Shown here: positions 40,385 to 51,955 of the stretch, piece after piece
How positions within the stretch are numbered: position 1 is the stretch's first letter
How the letters are laid out: every line of letters begins with the position of its first letter
Assembly: GCF_000150275.1 (NCBI RefSeq)
Contig: NW_002060948.1
Span: 5,126,241 to 5,190,240 of the forward strand
Source: Trichoplax adhaerens
Lineage: Eukaryota > Placozoa > Uniplacotomia > Trichoplacea > Trichoplacidae
Reading direction: 5' to 3'
DNA: 64,000 nt
Translations under genes and position numbers: made by a program
Notes under the pieces: generated by a model
What the model was told of the DNA's origin: nothing
The model's database searches: none
What the model saw: the letters and a program-made list of their open reading frames with translations, nothing else

Positions 40385-42056
40385 TTATAATAATGTTTCT
40401 TCGGTTCTAAGATATTCGCCGACGTCTGCTTGATGGAATGTCACGATGGATGACGGATCAGCTCGTCTGCACTCCTGCGTCGATTTAGCTGATACACCAA
40501 AACCCTTGTAGAGTATTATCGATTAAGGTGAAAGGTAAGTATGTTATACTTTATATTCAAATAGATAAAGCACATAAATATTTCTTTTCAATGTTATGCT
40601 TTAGCCATAGCAATTACAGTAGTAGACGCATCCTATAGAAATAAGAAATAGTTTATAGGTCTATACTTACTAAAGGAACATCACTCATGGACATAACAAT
40701 CACTCCTTGATATTTGGAGGTACTATCAGTGATTCGTCCTAGATGAGACTTTAAAACATGGTTTCCATAAAGAAAGGATTGCTCGCCATTGGGCTTAACC
40801 CAAACTTTAAACTATATTAATACAAGCAAAATTTCTGATTACTTAAGAGTACATAGTTTAAGCTGTTGTGAGAATAATATTCAGAAGATTCGATAGGAGA
40901 GTCTTTAGCGGAAGTAGACAGATATCAAAACTTACTTGTGCATAAGGAGCTAAATAATCTAAGGCTGTCATATATAACCTAAATTTGCCAGTCTTTGTAA
41001 ATTTACCAAAGCACGTACCAAAACTTACTAATTCCTTTCTTGCAAAATTATTTGCTGTGAGCATAATTTTTTCACTGTATAGACAAACCAAGTAGTAGGT
41101 AGTAGTTAGGCTTGTAAACCGTTTAATATACTCGTATAGTTCAATTGATTATGAAAGTGGGTCAAAGCATGGTGAGATTGAAAAATTGAATCAACATTGC
41201 TAAAGATATAAGTCGTTTTAGTGACGAGTATACTCGCATTGACACGCATAGTTAGTAATAATAATAGCTAGATCATCCGTTTCAAAAGGGACTCAGATGA
41301 GAACAGCCGTTGATGCAGTCAATACCAGAATTGAAGATAATAATTATAAGTAAAAGCGACAATGCTACCATGCGGACTACTCGAAAAGGTATATAATAGA
41401 ATCAGTACTAACCTGGCATAAAATACACGATCCTTATGCAATCTGAAGCAATAGCTTGCATCAGGTCGATCCAATAAAAGTTTGATATTCTCAGGAGAAA
41501 TACTGCAAGGATAAGATGTCATTTATTGATTAGCAAGTAGCGAGAAATAATTGATTGAGCAAGTGGTTTACGAACGAAGTGATGGAAATACGTTATAACG
41601 ATAACAAGGTAAGATTGCATGCTGGATTTAATCAAGCCTATGAGTACTTCCCAGTCGATGAAGGTAAGTTTGAGCTACCCTATTGCAGAGTATTATCAAC
41701 TATGCTGCTAGCACTACTGCTTGCACTTTTGCCGACTAAAATACTGTCCATGACTTGCTAGTGGCAATTTCTACCAGCTGGATATTATCATTTAGAACAA
41801 GTATCTTCAAGGAATAGTCATTACGTTAGCATTGATGATAAAAGTGTTGATCGTTTACGATACTACGAATTCCAGGAAATGATCGAAGATGATGAAGGAT
41901 ATTGTTAGACTAAAGTCGTTATTGGTCATTCTCATCAGAGCTGGATAGTACAATTCTTGAATTGACTGATGCCTATTTACCATGCTAAATTTCAACTTAC
42001 TATTTTGCTAATTTTTCAAAAAATGTTTTGGTTTCTTCAGCCGTTAGAGGTCTCAT
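40385..42056 (-). CDS. NIP7: NIP7, 60S ribosome biogenesis PUA-domain protein
   Basis: Nucleolar factor for 27S pre-rRNA processing and 60S assembly. Five exons: 42056-42001, 41502-41413, 41074-40936, 40811-40671 and 40504-40385 (TAA), giving 181 residues against 180 in human. It starts [19 protein letters not shown]. The N-terminal domain continues with [19 protein letters not shown] and [19 protein letters not shown]. The PUA domain starts near residue 95 ([20 protein letters not shown]) and includes [13 protein letters not shown] and [14 protein letters not shown] at the end. All intron phases agree. Near-identical length and motifs make this a confident orthologue. Confidence 0.97.
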
Positions 42057-42384
42057 TTCCGATAAATAACAGCTGGAATGGATAAAAATGGAAATGAATC
42101 GATATCACAATATTCCCAATCCAGTCTATGACGATTGAAATCAGCTGGAAATGTTGGAAGATGGCTTGCAGTTATGGAAGACTTGTACGAGCTAATATTG
42201 ATATGAAGTGTAAGTGCATGCTTGCCATGCGCTGTGCTATAAAAGTGATTGCAAATTAACTTTTGGAAACTTCCTATTAGTATTAGTATGAGCGCAAACG
42301 ATTGATTGGGTACGGAGGCGTGCAACAACTTCCCCTACTGTTCTGTACTATTGGCTCAATCTCGGCCACCTTAGTACAGTACCA

Positions 42385-43290
42385 CTACTATCAGGCAAGA
42401 AAGCCTCTTGTATACAGTACTATACACTGCACACTCACAGTGTACTGTACTGTACAGTACAGTGCACAATCAGTGTACTGTACTGTACAGTACTATAAAG
42501 TATACTGTACACATATACAGTATACAGTATATATATATGTACTGTATACAGTATATGTATATATATACATATACAGTATACTGTATATATATATATATAA
42601 CTATACTGTAGGCTGATGGAGTAAGGGGTGACATCATTTGAGATACTGTACACTCACAATGTACTGTACTACATGTATATATACAGATACTTAACTATAC
42701 TGTAGGCTGATGGAGTGAGGGGTGACATCAATTGAGATACTGTACACTCACAATGTACTGTACTATATATATATATATATATAGATATAGATATAGATCT
42801 ATAGGCTGATGGAGTGAGGGGTGACATCATTTGAGATACTGTACACTCACAATGTACTGTACTATATATATATATAGTTATTAACTATATATATACATAT
42901 ACATATATTTAACTATACTGTAGGCTGATGGAGTGAGGGGTGACATCATTTGAGATACTGTACACTCACAATATACTGTACTATATACTGTATATATACT
43001 GTACTGTATATATATACAGTATATAGTTATTAACTATATATATACATATATATATATTTAACTATACTGTAGGCTGATGGAGTGAGGGGTGACATCATTT
43101 GAGATACTGTACACTCACAATGTACTGTACTATATATATATAGTTATTAACTATATATATATGTATTATATATAGAGAGAGAGAGATATAGATATAGATA
43201 TATAGATATATCTATAGGCTGATGGAGTGAGGGGTGACATCATCTGAGATACTGTACACTGTACTGTGCACTTTCAGCGTACTGTACAAA
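42385..43290. repeat. Complex satellite: six conserved cores separated by variable AT/GTAC palindromes
   Basis: A core of about 60 bp starting GGCTGATGGAGTGAGGGGTG and running through TGACATCATTTGAGATACTG to CACTCACAATGTACTGTACT occurs at 42611, 42705, 42804, 42923, 43072 and 43217. The cores hardly vary. The spacers between them (about 35-90 bp) are (TA)n, GATATA and TATACAGTATACTGTATA-type inverted repeats of differing length. A GTAC-palindrome block (42385-42600) precedes the first core. Confidence 0.93.
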
Positions 43291-43299
43291 CTTCAATTT

Positions 43300-43984
43300 G
43301 CTATCTGCTGTCAATAGACCGTTGCTATAGTAACTCAATACACGCATTTTATTTCCATTGAATCCACTGAACAGAATAATGCTGTCTTGTAAACGACAAC
43401 AAATTCTCTTAACAAACTCATACAATTGCATTGAAATAGACAAAAGTTATTACACATAAAATGACTTATTACAAGGGCTTAATACGCGTATCGACAGTAG
43501 TGTATCGTATGTAGCAGTGAACATAACGTACACATATAGACGAGTGCATTGACTATTGACGGTCTTTATGAAAGGTGAGTTTGCCAGTCCGACACAACTT
43601 GTGAGTTGTAAATATTATCCAAAAGTCATCGATTACCGAAAATCACTGCACAGAGAAAATTAATGACTATACACTTATTGATTCCTTCTTGATTACAGAA
43701 AGTTTCACTTCATTTATATCTTATTATTCTTATATTAGCCATGGTTGAATAGTAAGTGCATGTCAGCATGACTTTTTAATTTCCCATACGTATTTTGTAC
43801 TGTGCCTGCTTTATTATTACAATTTTATGACCATTTTGAAATGAGTAGCACTTTTACATGAAGCAATACTCAATTTAATGCTCTACTGTAATTGACCATT
43901 ATATTGAAATTCTGCATCTTGTCAAAGATCAACTACAGTAGATAAACGTACATTACTTTGAAACTACTGAAAGAAATACATGCA
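43300..43984. other. Spacer before the basic coiled-coil gene
   Basis: No supported gene. A 60-residue open frame on the minus strand (to about 43443) is noted but lacks splice partners or a known domain. The stretch near 43985 would contain the promoter of the following plus-strand gene. Confidence 0.4.
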
Positions 43985-45980
43985 ATGGCAACAGATGTTA
44001 TCGTCTCCAAACTCCCGTTTCATGCTGGTATTACATTAGCAGCAACAACATATAAATCGTTACACAGTAACAGTAATATCAATCGATCCGTTAAAAAAGC
44101 AACTACCAAAAATCGTCGTCGTAAAGGAACGCGAAAGCCACTGAGCAAATCAAGCGAAAGTGTCACACGAAAAGGCTCCAATTCAATCGACAATGGAAAC
44201 AATTGCGAAATAATTTATCAGAGTGGCGAAGAAACGCTACACAGTGAGTCCTCTATTGAAGTTATTGATGTTAATAAAGGGCAAGAAACTATTAAATCTG
44301 CAAAGAGTAAGGGTCGATTAATTAGCAGGGGAATAAAATCTGCTACCAAAGGTAATACTGAAGTATTGTTATCAAATTTAAATTTTAATTTGCGTTTCTT
44401 TAACTGTTAAACTGCAAATGCTTCAGCTATGATTATTTGCTTATTACATCAAACGACAGAACATAGTTATTTGTTAATTGCTTAGAAATCAGATTGTGAA
44501 TATGTAGTATGTTAATTATATCTAATTGGATATCTTGTTTCATAACATGATCGATATCACCCTTAACAGTAGATTTAACCTTTCATACATGGTACTGTAT
44601 TTTATGAATTAATGTATTCTTGCTTTAAAAAATATCACTATTCATGCAGATCCAAGAGAGAATCGAAAATCCTCTAAGAAGCATAAGACTAAACTAAAAC
44701 TAACAAACAGAATAAAAACAGTTCAAAATTTTACCGATATTAACTCCAACGATATTAAGATAAAAATTCAAAAAATAACAAAAGGAATCTCAGATTTACA
44801 CACAAGTCAGCTAAAAACGAAAGATTATGGTATCAAGTCAAATATCAATTCCACTATAACCCTACCACAGATTCCGAAAGTTATACAAGCGTCTAATGCA
44901 TCCGGAAAGAAGCTACCACAATCACGTATTTATTTATCTGAGAAACAAAGTAAAGGTCTACATGAAGGCATTAGCGCAGCACCGCCGTGTACACCTGAAA
45001 ATGGTTAGGATTCAATAGTTTATTGCAGTATATTATACCTTATATGGATTAGGATAAAAATTGCCCTTATGCAACCAATGATGGTCTATGAGACTACTTT
45101 TCACATAGAACTTAAACAAAGTTTCGTATATATATCAAATTTATAATTTTAATGATTACCAACTCTTTTTTATCGATTTAATCAGAATTTGCTAAGAATT
45201 TTTTGTATATTCCTTCGTTATCGGATATTAGGGTAAGAATTTTGATTAATGTTTACCATTACAACTGCAATAGAGCGATTTTGTTGTTGCGACTTTTAGC
45301 CACAATAGCATAAAAAATATTCTAAATTTCATCATAATTCTTTTTAAAGAGCCAGCGAGCTATTAAGAATAGATTGATTAAGCTGCGTAAGTACATTATT
45401 ATTATGTTTATTTCAATACTAAATACGTATGATGCATATACATTTATTGAAAGCTTTGATTAAAATACATATCATATTGAGATTTATTGGCACGGAGTAG
45501 TGGACACAGCATAGTATACTGATCATTATTTATTTAAAAATAATAAGTTTCTATACATTCGTATACATTTGTGTATATAATTACTTGCAGGATATTGTAA
45601 TTCTCCTTTGTAACTTATTCAAATTATGAGATGCAATTAACATTATATCAACCTTGATTGCTTGGTTGTAAAGTGTGTATAAATTTATAATATCATAGAA
45701 AAAATTTATAACGAGAAGGAAGAAAAAGAGAAAATGCGACAATTGCAATCTGAAGAAAACACTAAAAAGAAGTCCAAAATAAATAGTACTAATCAATTAA
45801 AAAGTTGGCAGAGAATGCAGGTATATTTTCTTACCATTTCTTGTTAACAATACCAAATTCGATAATTCTTTTACTTGTCAATAAGGTTGCTTCTTGTCTT
45901 ATTTGAATAGATTTACAGCTTAAATAATATCCTAGCAGAAATTGAAGAAAGAAATTTTCAACAATTTAGCCTTAGTATGA
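43985..45980 (+). CDS. Unrecognised basic protein with C-terminal coiled-coil-like region
   Basis: I do not recognise the family. Exons: 43985-44351, 44650-45003, 45186-45232, 45350-45386, 45699-45820 and 45936-45980 (TGA), 323 residues, all phases consistent. The start is the first ATG of the open frame (MATDVIVSKLPFHAG; GCAATGG context); an upstream exon cannot be excluded. Residues about 35-250 are rich in Lys, Ser and Thr (TTKNRRRKGTRKPLSKS, SSKKHKTKLKLTNR), suggesting a disordered, possibly nuclear or cytoskeletal protein. The C-terminal third is helical and charged (RAIKNRLIKLQKIYNEKEEK). The last acceptor is a TAGCAG tandem site, so one Gln may be optional. The function is unknown. Confidence 0.7.
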
Positions 45981-47082
45981 CAGCTAACCTCGACCAATCA
46001 TGATATCTATATATACCTTTATAAACTTTTTCTTAGATAAGAGGAAATGCGTATTTAAACCGATCCATGACATGGCAAAACCAATCTATTTCGTTACCCA
46101 CTGTAGAAGAATTTACATAAATTATCATTTGATGCCATATATCAAAAACAAGCATGTAAATTGTTTCATTGTTTATTAGATAAAAATATGACGTGTGGCA
46201 ATTTGCACAAAGCACGTAAATATTATACCTTTGATATATCGCATTTATTACATGTAGGAAAGCAATTTATAATATTACTTTCCAGTTGATCAAAAGCAAT
46301 AAGTAATAAAAGATTAAATCTATCCAAACACCAAGACACTCTAACGGAATATTCTTATTATGTAAATTATTGAAAATCGCTTGATATACTCGTATTTATG
46401 TTTTTTAATACGTAATTTGAATGCAATGATGCCAGTAAGCGTGTAGTAACTTCAAAGTACAAATATATGATATCGTAGCGATTAACCTGTATCCTATCGT
46501 ATTCCTAATTGACTTTTCTTTCATTTGAGAAAAAAAGTGTACAGTGTATAGCCGCACATTTCATGCTGCATGATAAAGGTTGTCGTCTATCAAAATTATA
46601 ACGCCTCTTTATTTGACTAAGAACTCGATTTTGTTCATGATATCGATCTGTTCACCATTGAATCATCCGTGTGTTATCTTGTAGATAATGCTACAAAATC
46701 CAGATCAGAAATTCGATGCTCGATCGTTGCTATTATTACTATTACTAGTAAATCACCCATTCAAGTAAAAGGGAAAGATCTTTTACACAAAGCAATACAT
46801 TAAAGTGTACAGTGAGGTTATCTTACTCTAATCCTTCCTAGATCGGTACAATGCCTATAAAAGATAGATATGGTGTGGTAATTCATTTTTATTACTATAC
46901 TCCTCCAAAAGTCTCGCTTATATTTTTCTTTCCTTTTAGAGTACCTGCTATAAAATAGAATAAACATGAAGCAAGGCCCTTAAATATTGACCCAACTCAA
47001 GCATGTAGGCAAAGCAGTTACAATTCCACACTTCTGAATTTCTTAAAATTAAAGTGACGCCAAAAAAAGAAATAAGTAGGGG
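45981..47082. other. Intergenic spacer before the 5S gene
   Basis: About 1.1 kb of AT-rich DNA. I see no open frame with splice sites, no RNA gene and no repeat array. Confidence 0.5.
47061..47070 (-). terminator. Pol III T-run terminator of the 5S gene
   Basis: On the minus strand a run of seven T lies about 14-20 bases after the end of the 5S gene, as expected for RNA polymerase III termination. Confidence 0.75.
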
Positions 47083-47201
47083 CGCCTACGGCATGGGGTA
47101 TTCCCAAGCGGTCACCCATCTAAGTACTAACCCCACTCGACGTTGCTTAACTTCCGTGATCAGACGAGAACGGGTGTATTCAACGTGATGTGGTCGTAGG
47201 C
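47083..47201 (-). rRNA. 5S ribosomal RNA
   Basis: Read on the minus strand it begins GCCTACGACCACATCACG, continues with CCGTTCTCGTCTGATCACGG and GGTTAGTACTTAGATGGGTG, and ends with GCCGTAGGC, pairing with the 5' end. Length about 119, the usual 5S size. The internal Pol III control region (A-box and C-box like) is intact, and a T-run follows. It is a single copy here, not part of a visible array. Confidence 0.97.
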
Positions 47202-47696
47202 ATCTACATACAACACGATTCTCATTTTATATCATGGTATTCGGATTATTTCAAGTCTGCTATTACTATCCCAAACTGATACAGTTCTATTTGTGATGGG
47301 AAGTCTGTACTTACTTCCATTAGCCAGAGCCTCTCCGATATCCTACTTTGATCTCTAGTCAATCATGTTGTTTGCTAACTACTTGCCTGTATCGTTTTGC
47401 ACATACAGTACTCTACTCTACGGTATGATTCGTGCAGTAGTCATCTACTGGTATCGGTAGGTTAACAGTCAATTATTATAAAATCAGAGGACTCTACCAT
47501 GACTCTTGGATGAGATAGATACGTTGTGCAAGTAAATACTAGTCTTGGCCAGGGTTAGATGTGTTGCTATCCCCGTGGGGCTAAGACCGGCAAATACCAA
47601 ACAGTATTTTTGAGCGTGAAGGTTAATAAAGTCATTTATTGCGAGGTTGAAACCTTTAGTTAACCCTAAAACAGGGTCATCAGCATGGACTAAATG

Positions 47697-47835
47697 TACT
47701 GTACACTGTACAGTACAGTACAGTATACAGTAGGTACAGTACTAACAGGTTAGTACGGTTTGTACAGTACTGTACTGTACAGTATTATGCGTTCAACCAG
47801 GTGATACGGCAAATGCATTGTACAGTACTGTACTG
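47697..47835. repeat. GTACTGTACAGTAC palindromic cluster
   Basis: TACTGTACACTGTACAGTAC-type stretches at 47697-47735, 47763-47785 and 47818-47835. Same family as at 7205 and 42385. It lies upstream of both the 5S gene (minus) and the M6P receptor (plus). Confidence 0.8.
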
Positions 47836-48173
47836 CAGTCATCAGCGTGTCACGTGGAAATTTTGTCATAAGATCCTCAGTCAAACATGACGTATTACGT
47901 CACTCAGTTCTGTCCGTTTCTGAGCTACTCAAAAATTGTACAGATCTTACCAGATCGACCGTAATTCAAAATGATGGATTCATCATTTTACTAGCAATCA
48001 GTCAGTCAGCATAGATGTAAAATAGATCTATCTATCTTGGCTACTGCCTTTCCTTGAGTGTAGTACTACCAATACAGAAGGCGTAAATATTTATTTATCC
48101 GGCTGAACGCTTTCCATGTTGCATTAGCAAAAGTTGACGTAATGAGTAACATAATTATTCACTGAGAACACAC

Positions 48174-48292
48174 CAGTACTGTACTGTACGGTACTGCCGC
48201 ATGATGACGCGTTTACGCTTCAATTTTTACGGTGAAGCCAAGCAATGCCACATGTATCACTCAAGGTACAGTACAGTACACATGGTATTACG
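48174..48292. repeat. GTAC palindromic motifs upstream of the M6P receptor
   Basis: GTACTGTACTGTACGGTACTG at about 48175 and GGTACAGTACAGTACAC at about 48265. About 360-480 bp upstream of the M6P receptor start codon, so inside its likely promoter. Confidence 0.7.
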
Positions 48293-48652
48293 GTACCTCG
48301 TATGTACGAACGTTCAGTAACCACGTACTATTACGGTTGACACCGTTCACTACACTCCAGTGGCTATTATGATCGTGCCGATTGGACGCCTAGGATTGGC
48401 TTTGCTTACAACTAGTGTCAACCCACGTTGACGATTTCAATTCTCAGTGAGTGAATCATTTTATGCACGTCAACAACTGTGCAAGCCAACTTTCTCTACC
48501 GACGTTCTTGTCCAATTTTCAGTTCAAAGAGAAAATTGGTGGCCTAGTTTTAGACTGTCCGAAGATAATTCTGCCATTGCATTTTGAATCTCTAGTCCAT
48601 TTATATCTACTAGCTGTATCGTCTTGGTTTTTAGCTCCAATTCTGTGCTAAA

Positions 48653-51600
48653 ATGTCCAGTTTTCGAATGATTGTGGTAGGATTATTTTTGGTCTTCACT
48701 GTAGCCCCTTCAGCTTCCAGTGGTTATACCAATCCTTGTCAATCGCAGCAATACGGTCAAAGATTAAAAAGTTTAAGCAATATCGTGTAAGTCATGATTT
48801 ATTCTAGCTAATGTACAGACTGTCTAGTTGTAAATGGATAGATACATTGAAATCACTGCCATTAGACTACAGCCATCGCTCAAGTGGGCCGATTTTGCAA
48901 AGAAATGGCGTCTTCAAGCAAGGGTGCAATGCACTCTTTCATACGTCTTGTAAATTAGTGCTGATACAATTCAGTCTAGGACTAGTGAATGGCCGGAGAA
49001 ACTGCTATGGACAGTCAATTTTTTAAAATTGCAGACTTGATCAATGAAATATTGGCTAGTTGTTTGTTGGAGTGGATTAGGATAGACGACTTGACATGGA
49101 TTCATTTTGCTGATCAATCGCAGCTCTTTCGATCATAAGCGTCTAGAGAACAGTTATTAGGCCGTTACAACGTATCTTCAGCAATAGCTTTTGCTCTGCC
49201 ATGTCAATTTCACCGTCCAATTACGGCACTACTGTACATGATGGCACAATTAAACTGTATGACCATTGCAATATCTGCTTAAGGGAAAAGACTGATGTTC
49301 ATTTATTTGTAGTTGTATAAGTTCATTCATATGGTTGTGATAGAATGAATACCTTCATTCTAAACCAGATTTCCATGCAGATTGATTGTCTATTGCTCAA
49401 TTTGTAGTAGCTTTTATACCAGCGTACTTATACAATATCAGAGTTGTACCATACCAACAATATACTAAAATGATTTGTTTATGGTGCATGACTTTTTATA
49501 CCTTGGCTGAAATAGGCATTTTGCATACCGTCTTCTCACTTTGCCCAATTCTAATAGCAATTACTGTAGTACTGTAACTACACCGTAACTATCTATGTTC
49601 AGGGTATTGCTGTACAGTGGACATACTAAGCAGACTGCCATAATATCGCTTTCTGTACATTATCATACACTGTACCAGACCTCTGCAAACCAAGTTACAA
49701 GTAAGCCCAAAGTGAGTTAGAATTGAAATGATATAGCCGTAGCTATTGTGTGCAACACCTGTTGGTATAACAACCATTTCTTCTTATAAGTCTCATAGAG
49801 AATGGAATATCACTATAGTTTATTAGACAAATAAATGAATCATGCTAAAGCACAAAATTCCTGCTTAGGAGATAACTACACCATTGCACCTAGTAATGAA
49901 TGAATTGTGGTAAAGCATTAAATACATTCGTTCAGTCATTGCAATGATCTGATAGCATTAGTGGATTTTGAAATTCTCAATCTACAAGGAAGAGCTAGCG
50001 GTTTTCATATTTCGGGTAGATTGGTGTTTGGTGGCAATTAAGTTGTACCTTTATTTGTACATACGCTATATAATTTGGCACCTGCAGTTATTGTAATAAT
50101 AATTAAAAACTCTTTTACCTTCAAATTATTAAATTAGGTTTAAAGGCGAAGACAAAAATTACAAATTTGACATCAGAATTTGTCATGACGTAGACAAGTA
50201 TGCTGGTGCTGCTATCGTTCAATTCGACAAGAAAGACAGTAAAAATTATACTATTGGAAAGACTGCAAATCTTACCGTTAAGGCTGGATGTAAGTCATGC
50301 ATTATGTAATCGAAAAGTTATACTATTAAGCTAAAATGTGCCTTCTAGTTAATCTTTGACTATTTCAACAATTAATTCTATATTATTTACCACCTAGCAA
50401 ATTGAGCTCAATTTATACTGTATTGCGTATACTTGTATAATCATAATTTTTGTAGTACTGTTGCACTGTTCATCAATCATCATCACGAAGTACGTGTATG
50501 CGGCTGATTAATTGAAATGGTAGCAAGTTAGAGTTGCATTTTACTTGTTTCCATTTCCAAACTGGTAGAATGATTCTGCAATAGGATTTAAACTTAAAAT
50601 TCAATTGATATTACTGCGTTTTTGAATGTTATGAATGCGTAAAATTTTATACTGAATTTATAAATATATAAATGGAAACTGGTAGCATTTCTTATAATTC
50701 GATTATAACTATTATCTTGGTAGCCAACTGGATGTTACTGACTTATGGAGACGGAGATGCTTATAAAAGCCACTGCAATAAAAGACCGCGTAAAGGGTTA
50801 ATAATGCTAACCTGTGCTGCTGGTACTTCGGTAAGGGTAATAACTAATAAAATGATATTATAACTGATGTCATTGCGAGTTAAGTATTTTTGGTTCAAGC
50901 CTAAAGAAGTTTAATATTTAAGAGTTTCTTATTTTCGAATAACTGATATAGTAAGCGTATAGGATAGAATCGTGAATATACTGATGTAAAGACTTCAAAC
51001 GTGACTACTAATCACGTTATCTCTTTTTTTATTCGTAATTACTATCATAGAGCACAGTGAAGGTACTAGAAGAGTATAGAGAGACAACTCCGGTGACGAA
51101 TGACTGCTATTATCTATTCGAAATAGCTACTGGTGCCTCGTGTGGAAATGATAACGGGCCACCTTTACCTCTAAGTCCTGGATCTATTTTTGTAATAGTG
51201 TAAGTTTTTATGTGTGCTAGTATTCAGCTAGCTCAACACACTAGTAGCATGGTCATCCAAATAGCTAACGACAAGGTATACCACCATTAGTGTTATAGCA
51301 CTTCTGGCTGGCTTTCTTGTTTTAGGTATACTATTGAAATGTCTGCTATATGGAGCTCGCGGAAAGGAGGCCGTTCCATGTTATGATCTTTGGACTACTT
51401 TCTTTACCTTGCAAGCGGTAAGTTATCAATTATTGTGAATAGGTAAAATTTTGTTGATTATTGTTTCAAAAATTAATGCATTTTGAAACTTGGATATCGT
51501 ATTATTCAAATATAACTCAATTGTGACTTGAATTAGCTAAACTTTGCTGTAAATTAATTCAATTTCATTATGTGGTTGAAACTTGAATTAGAGATGATAA

Positions 51601-51955
51601 TAAATTTTGATCGGAACTGATATTATTCTTGTGTATGATATGTAGGATGGTTGTGACTATATGTGTCGGTGTAAGAAATCGTTTACTTCGACTGGCGATT
51701 GGGAAAATCGCGATAATGATTATTCTGTAAGTAAATATTATTAAACGCATTGCAAATTTACCTTGTGTTAAGACTGTACGTTACACAGGTGTAGCTATAT
51801 ATCAATAATTTATCAGTAAGCTATGATAGGTTACTGTATCGCTATACTAACTATTTACTTTACTTTACTCGTATACTTTTTTTAATTTCGTTCAACAGCC
51901 GGAACTCTTTCAAGATAAGAAATCTAGCGCCGATGATCGCTTACTTTCGCCGTAG
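48653..51955 (+). CDS. M6PR: Cation-dependent mannose-6-phosphate receptor
   Basis: Type I membrane receptor carrying mannose-6-phosphate-tagged lysosomal enzymes from Golgi to endosomes. Exons: 48653-48786, 50138-50289, 50724-50830, 51051-51199, 51291-51417, 51646-51726 and 51899-51955 (TAG), 268 residues (human 277). A signal peptide comes first (FRMIVVGLFLVFTVAPSASS), then the MRH lectin domain with six cysteines. By alignment the sugar-binding residues are kept: Gln in AAIVQF, Arg in KRPRKGLIM, Glu in YRETTP and Tyr in DCYYLFE. One membrane helix follows (VIALLAGFLVLGILL). The cytosolic tail has DGCDYMCRCKK and ends DDRLLSP, an acidic-dileucine sorting signal like the DDHLLPM end of vertebrate CD-MPR. 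Intron 1 is large (about 1.35 kb). Confidence 0.96.

Noticed and set aside
42302-42653. Open frames on both strands rich in Tyr, Thr, Val, Ile
   Set aside because: They are translations of the GTAC and TA satellite.
43240-43443. Minus-strand open frame with a plausible globular stretch (DSIILFSGFNGNKMRVL)
   Set aside because: One end is in the satellite, and I found no matching exon on either side or a family; left as a possible orphan exon.
49386-49777. Short hydrophobic open frames on both strands
   Set aside because: They lie in intron 1 of the M6P receptor and have no supporting signals.
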